From assembly GCF_001524445.2 (NCBI RefSeq), contig NZ_CP013417.1, forward strand, positions 1,612,001 through 1,676,000: a DNA stretch of 64,000 bases, written 5' to 3'. Position numbers and translations under genes: made by a program. Below the pieces are notes generated by a model. That model was not told the origin of the DNA, searched no databases, and saw nothing but the letters and a program-made list of their open reading frames with translations. Origin of the DNA: Burkholderia savannae. GTDB taxonomy: Bacteria > Pseudomonadota > Gammaproteobacteria > Burkholderiales > Burkholderiaceae. Positions 47,831 to 56,912 of the stretch are shown one piece after another; position 1 is the stretch's first letter, and every line of letters begins with the position of its first letter.

Positions 47831-48525
47831 ATGTCTCAGGTCAGGCGGCGGAGCCTGCTTGTGTCTCGTGCCGGGCGCGGCGCGAACGTCGGTATTTTCT
47901 CGTCCGTCGAAACGTCACGTGCTTACGGCGAGGTGCGCGTGTGCAACCATTTCGTGTCGATCGGTCCGTGCATGCGCAAGCAGATGAATGCCGGAAAATC
48001 GTATTTCGCGATGCGGCCGCTCGCGGGGCAACTCGCCGGCTGCCGCGTGCCCGGCATCGCGGGCGGCGCGGACAAGTGCCGCTACATCGTCGACCCGCTC
48101 GGCTTCGACGTGTGCGTCGACTACAAGGCCGGCCGGCTCGCCGACGATTTCGCGGCCGTCGTGCCGGACGGCGTCGACGGCTATTTCCAGAAGGTCGGCG
48201 GCGCGGTGCTCGACGCGACGCTCGCGCTGATGAATCCGTTCGGCCGCATCGCGATGTGCGGGATGATCGCGGTGTACGGCGGCGCGTCGGTGCCGCTCGC
48301 GAACGCAGCGCTGATCCTGCGCCAGCGGCTGCTCATGCAGGGTTTCATCGTGTCCGAGCGCTTCGACGTGTGGCCGGAGGCGCTCGCGCAGTTCGCATCG
48401 CTCGTCGCGCAGAAGAAGCCGCATTGTCGCGAGACGATCGCGCAGGGATCGAGCGCGCGCCCGGCGCGCCGCTCGGGTTGCTCAAAGGACGCAATGTCGG
48501 CAAGCAGCTTGCCGCGCCCGTGTGA
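47831..48525 (+). pseudogene. decayed NADP-dependent oxidoreductase (CurA/leukotriene-B4-dehydrogenase-like)
   Basis: Parts of a CurA-type zinc-independent reductase are present in order. The N-terminus (RRRSLLVSRAG, then GEVRVCNHFVSIGPCMRKQMNAGKSY) runs to about 48012. The protein then jumps to GCRVPGIAGGADKCRYIVDPLGFD, so some 90 residues including the NADP-binding AASGAVGS-type loop are missing. After CRETIAQG the frame breaks: one G appears lost in the G-run at 48445-48447, and the C-terminus (GIERAPGAPLGLLKGRNVGKQL) continues in the next frame to a stop at 48523-48525. The product cannot be functional. An intact member is about 330 residues. Confidence 0.85.
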
Positions 48526-48606
48526 CGGGCCGTGGCATCATACGGTGCTCGTTCCAAGCCTTTTCGCCGGCGCGCTTGCGCCGCCTGCTCGCCGTTTGCC
48601 CTCACG

Positions 48607-49566
48607 ATGCCGCTGAATCCGAAGATCGCGCAGGTGCTCGACATGATCGAGCGCGCGAAACGTCCCGATTATCACGAACAGACGCCCGCGCAGGCGCGCG
48701 CGGCGTACGAGAAGAGCGCGCCGATCCTCGACGTCGCGCCCGCACCGATGTTTTCGGTCGAGGACCTGCGCTTGCCGGCGCGCGACGGCGGCGCGTTCGG
48801 CGCGCGGCTCTATCTGCCCGTCGAGCCGAGTCTGGCCGAGCCGCTGCCCGCGCTCGTCTACTACCACGGCGGCGGTTTCACGGTCGGCAGCGTCGACACG
48901 CACGACGCGCTGTGCCGGATGTTCGCGCGCGACGCGCGCTGTGCGGTGCTGTCAGTCGATTACAGGCTCGCGCCGGAGCATAAGTTCCCGACGGCGATCG
49001 ACGACGCGCAGGATGCGCTCGTGTGGCTGCACGCGCACGCGTCGAGCCTCGGGGTCGACCGGGAGCGGCTCGCGGTCGGCGGCGACAGCGCGGGCGGCAC
49101 GCTCGCCACCGTGTGCGCGGTGCTCGCGCGCGATCGTGGAATTGCGCTTGCGCTGCAACTGCTGATCTATCCGGGGACGACGGGGCACCAGCAGACCGAG
49201 TCGCACGCGCGGCTCGCGAAGGGCTATCTGCTGTCGGCCGACACGATCCAGTGGTTTTTCGAGCATTACGTGCGCGACGCGTCGGATCGCGACGACTGGC
49301 GCTTCGCGCCGCTCGACGGCACGCGCGGCGCGCCTTCCTTCGAGCGCGTCGCGCCCGCGTGGATCGCGACGGCGGAGTACGATCCGCTGTCCGACGAGGG
49401 CGACGCATACGCGGACAAGCTGCGCGCGGCGGGCAACCGGGTGACGCTCGTCGCGTACTCGGGGATGATTCACGAGTTCTTCAAGATGGGCGGTTTCGTG
49501 CCCGAAGTGCGGCTCGCGCATGCGGACGCGGCGAGCGCGCTGCGCGCGGCGTTCGAAGGCGACTGA
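48607..49566 (+). CDS. alpha/beta hydrolase, hormone-sensitive-lipase (family IV) esterase
   Basis: 319 residues with the HSL-family architecture: oxyanion motif YYHGGGFTVG near residue 90, nucleophile serine in VGGDSAGGTLATV near 160, catalytic Asp in TAEYDPLSDEGDAYADKL near 258, and His in YSGMIHEFFKMGG near 288. YRLAPEHKFPTAIDDAQDAL is the family's linker block. The cap is the N-terminal 60 residues. The ATG at 48607 gives the usual 310-320 length. It should hydrolyse short-chain esters in the cytosol. It lies just after the decayed reductase and appears intact. Confidence 0.92.
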   Translation: MPLNPKIAQVLDMIERAKRPDYHEQTPAQARAAYEKSAPILDVAPAPMFSVEDLRLPARDGGAFGARLYLPVEPSLAEPLPALVYYHGGGFTVGSVDTHDALCRMFARDARCAVLSVDYRLAPEHKFPTAIDDAQDALVWLHAHASSLGVDRERLAVGGDSAGGTLATVCAVLARDRGIALALQLLIYPGTTGHQQTESHARLAKGYLLSADTIQWFFEHYVRDASDRDDWRFAPLDGTRGAPSFERVAPAWIATAEYDPLSDEGDAYADKLRAAGNRVTLVAYSGMIHEFFKMGGFVPEVRLAHADAASALRAAFEGD

Positions 49567-49899
49567 GCGCGAACGCGAAGGCGGGCGCGAACGTGAAGTC
49601 GCGCGGGACGGTCGGTTCGGTCGGGCGTAGGATTCGCGAACCGGGGCGCGCGTTGCCGATCGTGCATGCATGACGCGGCGGCGCAGCGCTGCGGCTGCTG
49701 ACGCTCGTGTCGCCGGCTTCGCTGCGGCGTCGGCTGATCGGGCGATTGCCGCGGGATCATGTTCGTCAGACGATATCGATGCGGGTCCGGCCGCTCTCGG
49801 GAGCGGTCCGGGCGACATGAAACGACCGGACAAGCGCGGCGCGCACGCGGCAAGCGGCATGCGGCGTCCGATCCGAATGGGCTAACGAGGATGCGGCAC
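49567..49899. other. gene-free stretch
   Basis: 333 bp between the esterase and a GNAT gene. No gene, hairpin terminator or repeat was recognised. A GAGG lies 9 bp before the GNAT start. Confidence 0.4.
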
Positions 49900-50340
49900 A
49901 TGGACAGCATCGAGATCGAAACCGGCGACTGGTCGCACCTCGGCTGCGACGCATCACGAATTCGCGACGCGGTGTTCGTGCGCGAGCAGCGCATTCCGGC
50001 CGAGCTCGACCTCGACGACGACGATCCGCATGCGCATCACGCGGTTGCGTATCTGGTCGACCGAGCGGCGGGCGCACGACGCGCGGTCGCGACGGGGCGG
50101 CTGCTGCCGACGGGCGCGATCGGTCGGGTGTCGGTGCTCGCCGACGCGCGCGGGCGCGGCGTCGGCTCGCGGCTCCTGGATGCGCTCCTCGCCGAAGCGC
50201 GGGCGCGCGGCGACGCGCTCGTGCGGCTCTATGCGCAGCAACGTGCGATCGCGTTCTATTTGAGGCTCGGTTTTCGGATCGTCGGCGAGCCGTTCGTCGA
50301 GGCGGGCGTGCCGCATGTCGAGATGGCGCGCGAGCCGTGA
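49900..50340 (+). CDS. GNAT N-acetyltransferase (ElaA-like)
   Basis: 146-residue GNAT protein. It shows RDAVFVREQRIPAELDLDDDDPHAHHAVAY (the ElaA/YjcF-like opening where VFV.EQ.. is typical), VATGRLLPTGAIGRVSVLADARGRGVGSRLLDALLAEA (acetyl-CoA motif A with RGRGVG), and LYAQQRAIAFYLRLGFRIVGEPFVEAGVPHVEM (motif B). The ATG at 49900 is better spaced from GAGG than the one three codons earlier. Substrate unknown. It stands alone between two gene-free stretches. Confidence 0.85.
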   Translation: MDSIEIETGDWSHLGCDASRIRDAVFVREQRIPAELDLDDDDPHAHHAVAYLVDRAAGARRAVATGRLLPTGAIGRVSVLADARGRGVGSRLLDALLAEARARGDALVRLYAQQRAIAFYLRLGFRIVGEPFVEAGVPHVEMAREP

Positions 50341-50736
50341 GCGGCGATGCGGCATCGGGCGAGTGCGCCGGACGGGCGGGTGCATGCGAAGCGTGTAACG
50401 AGGGGCGGAGCGCGATTGCGATCGGTCTGAGCGGCTGTAATGGATGAACGGATTGGAGCGCGGGGAGGCGCCGCGACGGGGCGTGGCGCCGTCGCGATCG
50501 CCGATTTCGGTTCGGCGGCCTTTGTCGCTCGGCGCAGGCGCTCCCAATTTTCGATGTGGTCGGACGCGCGACTTCGCGAACTATGAGCCGGAAGCTCGGA
50601 AGCTCGAAATCCGAAGCCCGAAGTGGAGTCCGGAGCATGAAGCCGGCGCTCGAAAAAAAGAGCACGGTGGAGCTGGCCGCCAGCCCGCCGTCGATGCCGG
50701 CTCCGAACCTGGACCCTGGACCCGCAGCCGAAACCG
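50341..50736. other. gene-free stretch with short degenerate repeats
   Basis: 396 bp between convergent genes. At 50590-50622 GGAAGCTC is repeated twice, followed by related GAAATC/CGAAGCCC units. Open frames here have no motif and are left out. Confidence 0.4.
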
Positions 50737-51588
50737 TTACCGCGCCGCGGCGCCCCCGCCGTCCGCGTCGAACGTGAACGCGCGCTCGAACGTGCCCGGC
50801 CGCACAATCCGGTGCGAGCCGTCGTCGTCGCAGCGCTCCTTGACGTCGAACTTCAGCCGTCCCTCGACATCGCGCCCGACGCGCAGCGCGGTCGTGCCGC
50901 GCGATCCGTATTCGGGTGTCTCGATGAACGCGGCGGACAGCGCGCGCTCGCGCTCGATCGGAATGCCGGTGTGCGGCAGCGCGTCGTCGGCCGCTTCGCG
51001 CGCGTCGCGCATCATCTCGATCAGCGCGTCGAGCGGCGCCGCCCCGTCCCGGGTCAGCAGTGCGCCGAGCTCGCTGCGCTTGTTGACGAGCTTCGGCCAG
51101 GGCGTATCGAGCCGCGCGTTCGACAGCCCGTGCACGCCGGGCGCGACGAGCGCGGGTGCGCCGGGGGCCGGCTGCGCGTCGGCCGGACGATTGCAGTACC
51201 ATGCGAGCTCGCCGCGCTTGACGTCGCCCGCGAGCAGCGTGAAGCCGTTGTAGAACACGGCCTTCTCGGCGACGTTCGCGAGATAGTCGAGCGGCGCCAT
51301 GTTCTTGCCCGTCAGGAACTCGGACACGAGCTTGCCGCGCGTCGGCGCGCCGGCGCGGATGTCGAACGGCGCGCGGTAATTGGTGAGCGCGGCGAAGCGG
51401 CCGTCGCGCGCGACGCCGAGCCATGTGCCGCCGCCCTCGAGATCGCGGCCCGCGAGCACGTGCGGCGCGTCGCTCCACCAGCTGAGCGGCGCGCTCGTGC
51501 GGCGGAAGAATTCGTCGCGGTTCGCGGCGAGCGTCAGCACCGGGCCTTGCGCGGCGTCGGGCTGCCAATCGAATACGATCAGGCACAT
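50737..51588 (-). CDS. NRDE-family (TANGO2-like) protein
   Basis: 283 residues of the NRDE/TANGO2 family. It starts MCLIVFDWQ, with the cysteine at position 2 expected of the NTN-hydrolase-like fold, followed by LAANRDEFFRRTSAPLSWW, the NRDE signature at about 20-38, then GRDLEGGGTWLGVARDGRFAALTNYR. The eukaryotic homologue is linked to heme or lipid homeostasis; bacterial function is not settled. The start at 51588 is fixed by the conserved Met-Cys. It is 70 bp downstream of ygfZ on the same strand and may be cotranscribed. Confidence 0.92.
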   Translation of the reverse strand: MCLIVFDWQPDAAQGPVLTLAANRDEFFRRTSAPLSWWSDAPHVLAGRDLEGGGTWLGVARDGRFAALTNYRAPFDIRAGAPTRGKLVSEFLTGKNMAPLDYLANVAEKAVFYNGFTLLAGDVKRGELAWYCNRPADAQPAPGAPALVAPGVHGLSNARLDTPWPKLVNKRSELGALLTRDGAAPLDALIEMMRDAREAADDALPHTGIPIERERALSAAFIETPEYGSRGTTALRVGRDVEGRLKFDVKERCDDDGSHRIVRPGTFERAFTFDADGGGAAAR

Positions 51589-51658
51589 CGGGCGATATCC
51601 TCGCTGGGTGAGGCCGGGCGGCGCGCCGCGGCGCATGCCGTCCGGCGGCGCGCGGCCG

Positions 51659-52705
51659 TCAGGCTTCGGCGGGCAGCGCGTAGGGAAGCGGCAGGAACGC
51701 GAGCGTCGGACCGCTCGCGGATGCCAGGTGGACCGAGCCGCTCTCGAGCGCGGCGAGCTTGATCTCGACGAGCGCGTCGACGCCGCCCTCGGGCGCCGCC
51801 GCCGCGTTCACGATCATCCCGCACGGCTGGCCGGGGTCGTCCGAATGATAGAGCTCGACGCCCGCATGCGCGGCGTCGGTGCCCACGGCGAGGTGCGCGA
51901 GCGCGGTGCGGCGCTTGATCGTGCCGCGATACTGGCTGCGGGCGACGACTTCCTGGCCCGGATAGCAGCCCTTGCGGAAGTTCACGCCGCCGATCACGTC
52001 GAAGTTGACCATCTGCGGGACGAACTGCTCGGCGGCGGGCTGCGTGATGCGCGGCTCGCCCGCGCGTACGTCGAGCCAGTCCCAGACGGCGGCCGACACG
52101 CGCGGCAGCGCGGCTTCGAGCGTGGGCAGGCGCGCGTCGAGCTCGGCGCGCGCGGCGATCCACAGATAGCGCGCGCGGCCGGCCGCGTCGGGCAGGCGGA
52201 TCAGCGCGCCGGCGGGCGCGTCGACCTTCGTGTGGACGCCGTCCGGCAGCGCGTCGAAGACGCCCGACAGCGCGGCGCGCACGTCGCCCGCGAAGCCGAC
52301 CGCGACGAGCGCGCCGCTCGCGTCGGCGAGCTTCGCCTTCGCGCGCAGCACGAACATCGACAGGCGCTTCTGCACGGCGGGCTGCACGTCCTTCGACACG
52401 AGAAGGCGCACGTCGTGACCCGCGCGCCATGCGAGGAGCGACGCGAGCAGGCGCCCCTTCGGCGAGCAGTAGCCGGCCAGGCGCGCGCTCGCCGCATCGA
52501 GATGCTCGATGTCGTTGGTCAGCTGGCCGTGCAGGAACGTCGCGGCGTCGGCGCCCGTCACATCGACGATGCCGAACTGTTCGAGCACCGTGAACGCGCC
52601 GCGCTCGAGCACGGCGGCGAAATCGTCGGGGCGCGGACGGGGCGGCGCCGGCAGCGCGGCGGGGACGGCGGCCTGCGCGGCCGGGGAGGCGATCGGTGTG
52701 CTCAT
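51659..52705 (-). CDS. ygfZ: folate-dependent tRNA/Fe-S protein YgfZ
   Basis: 348-residue YgfZ (IBA57-like) protein, related to the glycine-cleavage T protein, that supports Fe-S enzyme maturation and tRNA thiomodification. The signature KGCYPGQEVVARSQYRGTIKRR, with its conserved cysteine, is at about residues 244-265. VTGADAATFLHGQLTNDI near 50 and YCSPKGRLLASLLAW near 85 are family blocks. The N-terminal Ala/Pro-rich stretch is variable. It is divergent from mltG with 78 bp between, the arrangement seen throughout Burkholderia. Confidence 0.95.
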   Translation of the reverse strand: MSTPIASPAAQAAVPAALPAPPRPRPDDFAAVLERGAFTVLEQFGIVDVTGADAATFLHGQLTNDIEHLDAASARLAGYCSPKGRLLASLLAWRAGHDVRLLVSKDVQPAVQKRLSMFVLRAKAKLADASGALVAVGFAGDVRAALSGVFDALPDGVHTKVDAPAGALIRLPDAAGRARYLWIAARAELDARLPTLEAALPRVSAAVWDWLDVRAGEPRITQPAAEQFVPQMVNFDVIGGVNFRKGCYPGQEVVARSQYRGTIKRRTALAHLAVGTDAAHAGVELYHSDDPGQPCGMIVNAAAAPEGGVDALVEIKLAALESGSVHLASASGPTLAFLPLPYALPAEA

Positions 52706-52726
52706 GGAATGAGGGAACAGTCAATC

Positions 52727-52756
52727 CTGACTTTGGCAGAGGCGAGCAAGTATTAT
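52727..52756 (+). promoter_or_regulatory. promoter of the mltG-tmk-holB unit
   Basis: CTGACT (52727-52732), 18-bp spacer, TATTAT (52751-52756), in an AT-rich patch 28 bp before mltG. It would give a leader of about 20 nt. Confidence 0.55.
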
Positions 52757-52783
52757 ATGGGTCTTACCTGATTCACGTTCCGC

Positions 52784-53803
52784 ATGTCCCTACTGAAGAA
52801 GTGCGCCGCGTTCGCGGCGCTCGCCGTCGTATTGCTGGGCGCCGCTTGCGCGGGCGGCGCCTATTACTGGGCCACTCGGCCGCTCGCGCTCGCCACGCCG
52901 ACCCTCGACGTCACGATCAATCCCCGCAGCAGCGTGCGCAGCGTCGCGCAGCAGCTTGCGCACGGCGGCGTGCCCGTCGAGCCGAGGCTCTTCGTCGCGA
53001 TGACGCGCGCGCTGTTCCTGTCGAGCCGGCTCAAGTCGGGCAACTACGAATTCAAGACGGGCGTGACCCCTTACGAGGTGCTGCAGAAGGTTGCGCGCGG
53101 CGACGTCAACGAGTACGTCGTCACGGTGATCGAGGGCTGGACGTTCCGGCGGATGCGCGCGGAGCTCGACGCGAACGCGGCGCTCGCGCACGCGAGCGCC
53201 GGGATGAGCGACGCGGAACTGTTGCGCGCGATCGGCGCGTCCGACGAGGCCGTGGCGCGCGGCAGCGGCGAGGGCCTGTTCTTTCCGGACACCTACCTGT
53301 TCGACAGGGGCGCGAGCGACCTGAACGTCTATCGCCGCGCGTACAAGCTGATGCAGACGCGCCTGGCCGACGCGTGGACGGCGCGCCGGCCCGGCCTGCC
53401 GTTCCAGACGCCTTACGAAGCGCTGACGATCGCGTCGCTCGTCGAGAAGGAGACGGGGCGCGCGGCCGATCGCGCGTTCGTCTCGGGCGTGTTCGCGAAC
53501 CGCCTGCGGGCCGGGATGCCGCTGCAGACCGATCCGTCGGTGATCTACGGAATGGGCGATGCGTACGCCGGGCGGCTGCGCAAGCGCGATCTGCAGACGG
53601 ACACTCCGTACAATACCTACACGCGCCGCGGGCTGCCCCCGACGCCGATCGCGCTGCCGGGCGAGGCGGCGCTCTATGCCGCGGTGAACCCGGCGGCGAC
53701 GTCCGCGCTCTATTTCGTCGCGAAGGGCGACGGCACGAGCGTTTTTTCGGACACGCTAGGGGATCACAACAAGGCCGTGGACAAATACATACGAGGTCAA
53801 TGA
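52784..53803 (+). CDS. mltG: endolytic murein transglycosylase MltG
   Basis: 339-residue inner-membrane lytic transglycosylase (YceG family) that terminates glycan strand elongation. One N-terminal membrane helix (about 5-25, AAFALAVVLLGAACAGGAYYW). A LysM-like region follows (ITINPRSS-like TINPRSSVRSVAQQL), then the catalytic domain with GLFFPDTYLF and the catalytic glutamate in LTIASLVEKETGRAADR near residue 225, then RLRAGMPLQTDPSVIYGMG and YNTYTRRGLPPTPIALPGEAAL. All are intact. Its stop codon directly abuts the tmk ATG, indicating cotranscription. Confidence 0.96.
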   Translation: MSLLKKCAAFAALAVVLLGAACAGGAYYWATRPLALATPTLDVTINPRSSVRSVAQQLAHGGVPVEPRLFVAMTRALFLSSRLKSGNYEFKTGVTPYEVLQKVARGDVNEYVVTVIEGWTFRRMRAELDANAALAHASAGMSDAELLRAIGASDEAVARGSGEGLFFPDTYLFDRGASDLNVYRRAYKLMQTRLADAWTARRPGLPFQTPYEALTIASLVEKETGRAADRAFVSGVFANRLRAGMPLQTDPSVIYGMGDAYAGRLRKRDLQTDTPYNTYTRRGLPPTPIALPGEAALYAAVNPAATSALYFVAKGDGTSVFSDTLGDHNKAVDKYIRGQ

Positions 53804-54424
53804 ATGGCGCGTGGCAAATTCATCACGTTCGAAGGGATCGACGGCGCGGGCAAGACCACGCATCTGCAGTGGTTCTGCGACCGGCTTCAGGAAAGGCTCG
53901 GGCCGGCCGGCCGGCACGTGGTCGTCACGCGCGAGCCGGGCGGCACGCAGCTCGGCGAGACGCTGCGGGAGATTCTCCTGAACCAGCCGATGGATCTCGA
54001 GACCGAGGCGCTGCTGATGTTCGCCGGCCGGCGCGAGCATCTCGCGCTCGTGATCGAGCCCGCGCTCGCGCGCGGCGACTGGGTCGTGTCGGACCGCTTC
54101 ACCGACGCGACGTTCGCGTATCAGGGCGGCGGGCGCGGGCTGCCGCGCGACAAGCTCGAGGCGCTCGAGCGCTGGGTGCAGGGCGGTTTCCAGCCGGATC
54201 TGACGGTGCTGTTCGACGTGCCGCCGCAAGTCGCGAGCGCGCGCCGCGGCGCGGTGCGGATGCCGGACAAGTTCGAAAGCGAATCGGACGCGTTCTTCGC
54301 GCGCACGCGCGCCGAGTATCTGCGCCGCGCGCAGGAGGCGCCGCATCGCTTCGTGATCGTCGATTCGAGCGAGCCGATCCCGCAGATCCGCAAGAAGCTC
54401 GACGGCGTGCTCGCCGCGCTGTGA
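53804..54424 (+). CDS. tmk: thymidylate kinase
   Basis: 206 residues catalysing dTMP to dTDP. P-loop [14 protein letters not shown] at about 8-21, the DRx motif [16 protein letters not shown] near 97, [12 protein letters not shown] near 135, and a LID region with [27 protein letters not shown] near 43 is the substrate-binding block. The ATG follows the mltG stop with no gap. It supplies DNA precursors and is cotranscribed with holB. Confidence 0.97.
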   Translation: MARGKFITFEGIDGAGKTTHLQWFCDRLQERLGPAGRHVVVTREPGGTQLGETLREILLNQPMDLETEALLMFAGRREHLALVIEPALARGDWVVSDRFTDATFAYQGGGRGLPRDKLEALERWVQGGFQPDLTVLFDVPPQVASARRGAVRMPDKFESESDAFFARTRAEYLRRAQEAPHRFVIVDSSEPIPQIRKKLDGVLAAL

Positions 54425-54443
54425 CGAAAGGACGACGCGAACG

Positions 54444-55472
54444 ATGATCTATCCGTGGCAGACCGACGACTGGAACCGCCTGCAGGCGCTGCGCGCGCAT
54501 TGGCCGCACGCACTTTTGCTGTACGGCCAGGCGGGGATCGGCAAGCTCGCGTTCACGCGGCATCTCGCGAAGGGCTTCCTGTGCGAGGCGCCGCATGAGA
54601 ACGGCGAGCCGTGCGGCGCGTGCGCCGCGTGTTCGTGGTTCGAGCAGGGCAACCACCCCGATTACCGGATCGTCGTGCCGGAGGCGCTCGCGGCCGAGCT
54701 GCCGGGCGCGGCCGACGAGCCGAAGGCCGCCGACGCCGACGAAGGCGGCAAGAAGACCAAGACGCCGAGCAAGGAAATCAAGATCGAGCAGGTGCGCGCG
54801 CTCGTCGACTTTTGCGCAATCGCGTCGCATCGCGGCGGCGCGCGCGTCGTCGTGCTGTATCCGGCCGAGGCGCTCAACGTCGCGGCCGCGAACGCGCTGT
54901 TGAAGACGCTCGAGGAGCCGCCGCCGGGCGTCGTGTTCCTGCTCGCGTCCGCGCGCATCGACCGGCTTTTGCCGACGATCGTGAGCCGTTGCCGCCAGTG
55001 GCCGATGGCGGTGCCCGCGCTCGACTCGGCGGCGGCCTGGCTCGCGGCGCAGGACGTCGCCGACGCGGGCGCGCTGCTCGCCGAAGCGGGCGGCGCGCCG
55101 CTCGCCGCGCTCGCGCTCGCGAACGACGAGAACCGGCCGCTGCGCGACTGGACGCTCGCGCAGCTCGCGGCGGGCGCCGCGTGCGATCCGTTCGCGTGCG
55201 GCGAGACGCTGCAGAAGCTGCCCGTGCCCGTCGTGCTCGGCTGGCTGCAGCGCTGGCTGTACGACTTGCTCGCCGAGCGCGCGGCGGGCGCGCCGCGCTA
55301 TTTTCCCGCGCAGCGCGCGGCGCTCGCGCGCTGCGCGGCCGCCGTCGATTCGAACGCGTTCGCGCGCTTCCTGAAGACGGTTACGCGGCAGCGCGCGGTG
55401 GAGAACCATCCGCTCAGCGCGCGCCTCGTGTTCGAAGAGCTGTTTCTCGGCTACCGCGAGCTGTTCGCGTAG
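54444..55472 (+). CDS. holB: DNA polymerase III subunit delta'
   Basis: 342-residue clamp-loader subunit. The P-loop-like segment LLYGQAGIGKLAFTRHLAKG near 27-46 is typical of delta', and the four-cysteine zinc module (CEAP... CGACAACSW) lies near 49-67. An unusually charged insert (PKAADADEGGKKTKTPSKE) at about 92-112 precedes IEQVRALVDFCAI. The SRC motif TIVSRCRQW is at about 175. The C-terminal collar-domain helices follow. It is 19 bp behind tmk. The insert is a lineage feature rather than a defect. Confidence 0.95.
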   Translation: MIYPWQTDDWNRLQALRAHWPHALLLYGQAGIGKLAFTRHLAKGFLCEAPHENGEPCGACAACSWFEQGNHPDYRIVVPEALAAELPGAADEPKAADADEGGKKTKTPSKEIKIEQVRALVDFCAIASHRGGARVVVLYPAEALNVAAANALLKTLEEPPPGVVFLLASARIDRLLPTIVSRCRQWPMAVPALDSAAAWLAAQDVADAGALLAEAGGAPLAALALANDENRPLRDWTLAQLAAGAACDPFACGETLQKLPVPVVLGWLQRWLYDLLAERAAGAPRYFPAQRAALARCAAAVDSNAFARFLKTVTRQRAVENHPLSARLVFEELFLGYRELFA

Positions 55473-55506
55473 CCTGCCAACCGTTTCATCTATCGGATTG
55501 CCTTCC

Positions 55507-56013
55507 ATGACCGAGCTTGCCTATCGCGACGCCACGCCGGACGACCTGCCCGCGATCGTCGCGATCTACAATTCGACGATCGCGTCGCGCCGGGTGACGG
55601 CCGACACCGAGCCCGTGACGATCGAAAGCCGCCGCGCGTGGTTCGACGCGCACAATCCGCACGTGCGGCCGCTGTGGGTCGTCGAGGGCGCGGGGCAGGT
55701 GATCGCGTGGCTGAGTTTCTCCGATTTCTACGGGCGTCCGGCATACGGCCATACGGCGGAGATCAGCATCTATCTCGACGAGGCCGCGCGCGGCAACCGG
55801 CTCGGCAGCCGGCTGCTCGAGGCGGCGCTCGCGAAGGCGCCGGCGCTCGGCATCCACACGGCGCTCGGCTTCATCTTCGGCCACAACGAGCCGAGCCTGC
55901 GGCTCTTCGCGCGCTACGGCTTCGCGACCTGGGGCACGCTGCCGCGCGTCGCGGTGCTCGACGGCGTCGAGCGCGATCTCGTGATCGTCGGCAAGCGGCT
56001 CGTCGAAGCGTAA
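55507..56013 (+). CDS. GNAT N-acetyltransferase, phosphinothricin-acetyltransferase-like
   Basis: 168-residue GNAT enzyme of the Pat/MnaT/YncA type. It starts MTELAYRDATPDDLPAIVAIYNSTI; SRRAWFDAHNPHVRPLWVVEGAGQVIAWLSFSDFYGRPAYGHTAEISIYLDEAARGNRLGSRLLEAAL includes the family glycine-loop (R/GNxxG), and FIFGHNEPSLRLFARYGFATWGTLPRVAVLDG carries the conserved HN..S..L..K/R.GF block. Likely substrates are methionine sulfoximine-like or phosphinothricin-like amines. Same strand, 34 bp after holB. The ATG at 55507 is preferred over a TTG three codons earlier. Confidence 0.9.
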   Translation: MTELAYRDATPDDLPAIVAIYNSTIASRRVTADTEPVTIESRRAWFDAHNPHVRPLWVVEGAGQVIAWLSFSDFYGRPAYGHTAEISIYLDEAARGNRLGSRLLEAALAKAPALGIHTALGFIFGHNEPSLRLFARYGFATWGTLPRVAVLDGVERDLVIVGKRLVEA

Positions 56014-56090
56014 GCGCGCGGCGCAGCCGGCGCGCCCGCTTCGCCGGCGCCGTCGCGCGCTGCGCGTCGCGCAGCAAGGAAGAATTCAAC

Positions 56091-56900
56091 ATGTTCGTCG
56101 ATTCACACTGTCACATCAATTTCGAAGGTCTCGCCGACCGTCTGCCGCAAGTGCTGGACAACATGCGCGAGCACGGCGTCACGCACGCGCTTTGCGTATC
56201 GGTCGATCTCGAGACGCTGCCGTCCGTGCTCTCGATCGCGCGCGATCACGACAACGTTTTCGCGTCGGTCGGCGTGCATCCCGACCACGAGGACGCGAAG
56301 GAGCCGACGGTGGCCGAGCTCGTCGAGCTCGCCGCGCATCCGAAGGTGGTGGCGATCGGCGAGACGGGCCTCGACTATTACCGCCTCGAAGGCCGCTCGA
56401 TCGCCGACATGGAGTGGCAGCGCGCGCGCTTTCGCACGCACATTCGCGCGGCGCACGCGACGGGCAAGCCGCTCATCGTCCACACGCGTGCGTCGTCGGA
56501 GGATACGCTGCGGGTCATGGCCGAGGAGCGCGCGAGCGTGCCGGGCGGCGTGATGCACTGCTTCACCGAGCCGTGGCCCGTCGCCGAGGCCGCGCTCGCG
56601 CAGAACTTCCACATCTCGCTTTCCGGCATCGTCACGTTCAAGAACGCGACCGACGTGCAGGACGTCGCGCGGCGCGTGCCGCTCGACCGGCTGCTGATCG
56701 AGACCGATTCGCCGTATCTTGCGCCGGTGCCGTATCGCGGCAAGCCGAATGAACCTGCGTACGTCAGCCATGTCGGACGCTTTATCGCGGCGCAACGCGG
56801 GATGACCGACGAGGCGCTCGGCGTCGCGACGTCGCAGAACTTTTTCCGGCTGTTCAAGATCGCCCGCGCGGGCGACGCCAGCCCAGTCAACCAGGGGTAG
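56091..56900 (+). CDS. TatD-family metal-dependent hydrolase / deoxyribonuclease (YcfH-like)
   Basis: 269 residues of the TatD/YcfH amidohydrolase family. Metal ligands: DSHCHINFEG (His-x-His, residues 4-10), GETGLDYYRLE (Glu near 92), IVHTRASSEDTL (His near 127), GVMHCFTEP (His near 153), ETDSPYLAPVPYRGKPNEPA (Asp near 203). These are complete. TatD proteins are 3'-5' exonucleases in DNA repair or general nucleases. It closes the conserved mltG-tmk-holB cluster and is 12 bp ahead of the ankyrin-repeat gene. GCAAGGAAG precedes the ATG. Confidence 0.94.
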   Translation: MFVDSHCHINFEGLADRLPQVLDNMREHGVTHALCVSVDLETLPSVLSIARDHDNVFASVGVHPDHEDAKEPTVAELVELAAHPKVVAIGETGLDYYRLEGRSIADMEWQRARFRTHIRAAHATGKPLIVHTRASSEDTLRVMAEERASVPGGVMHCFTEPWPVAEAALAQNFHISLSGIVTFKNATDVQDVARRVPLDRLLIETDSPYLAPVPYRGKPNEPAYVSHVGRFIAAQRGMTDEALGVATSQNFFRLFKIARAGDASPVNQG

Positions 56901-56912
56901 GAGCTGAAAAAA

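Noticed and set aside
50556..50777. A 73-codon plus-strand frame between the ElaA-like GNAT and the NRDE gene
   Set aside because: No ribosome site or recognisable motif; overlaps the degenerate repeat and the 3' end of the NRDE gene.
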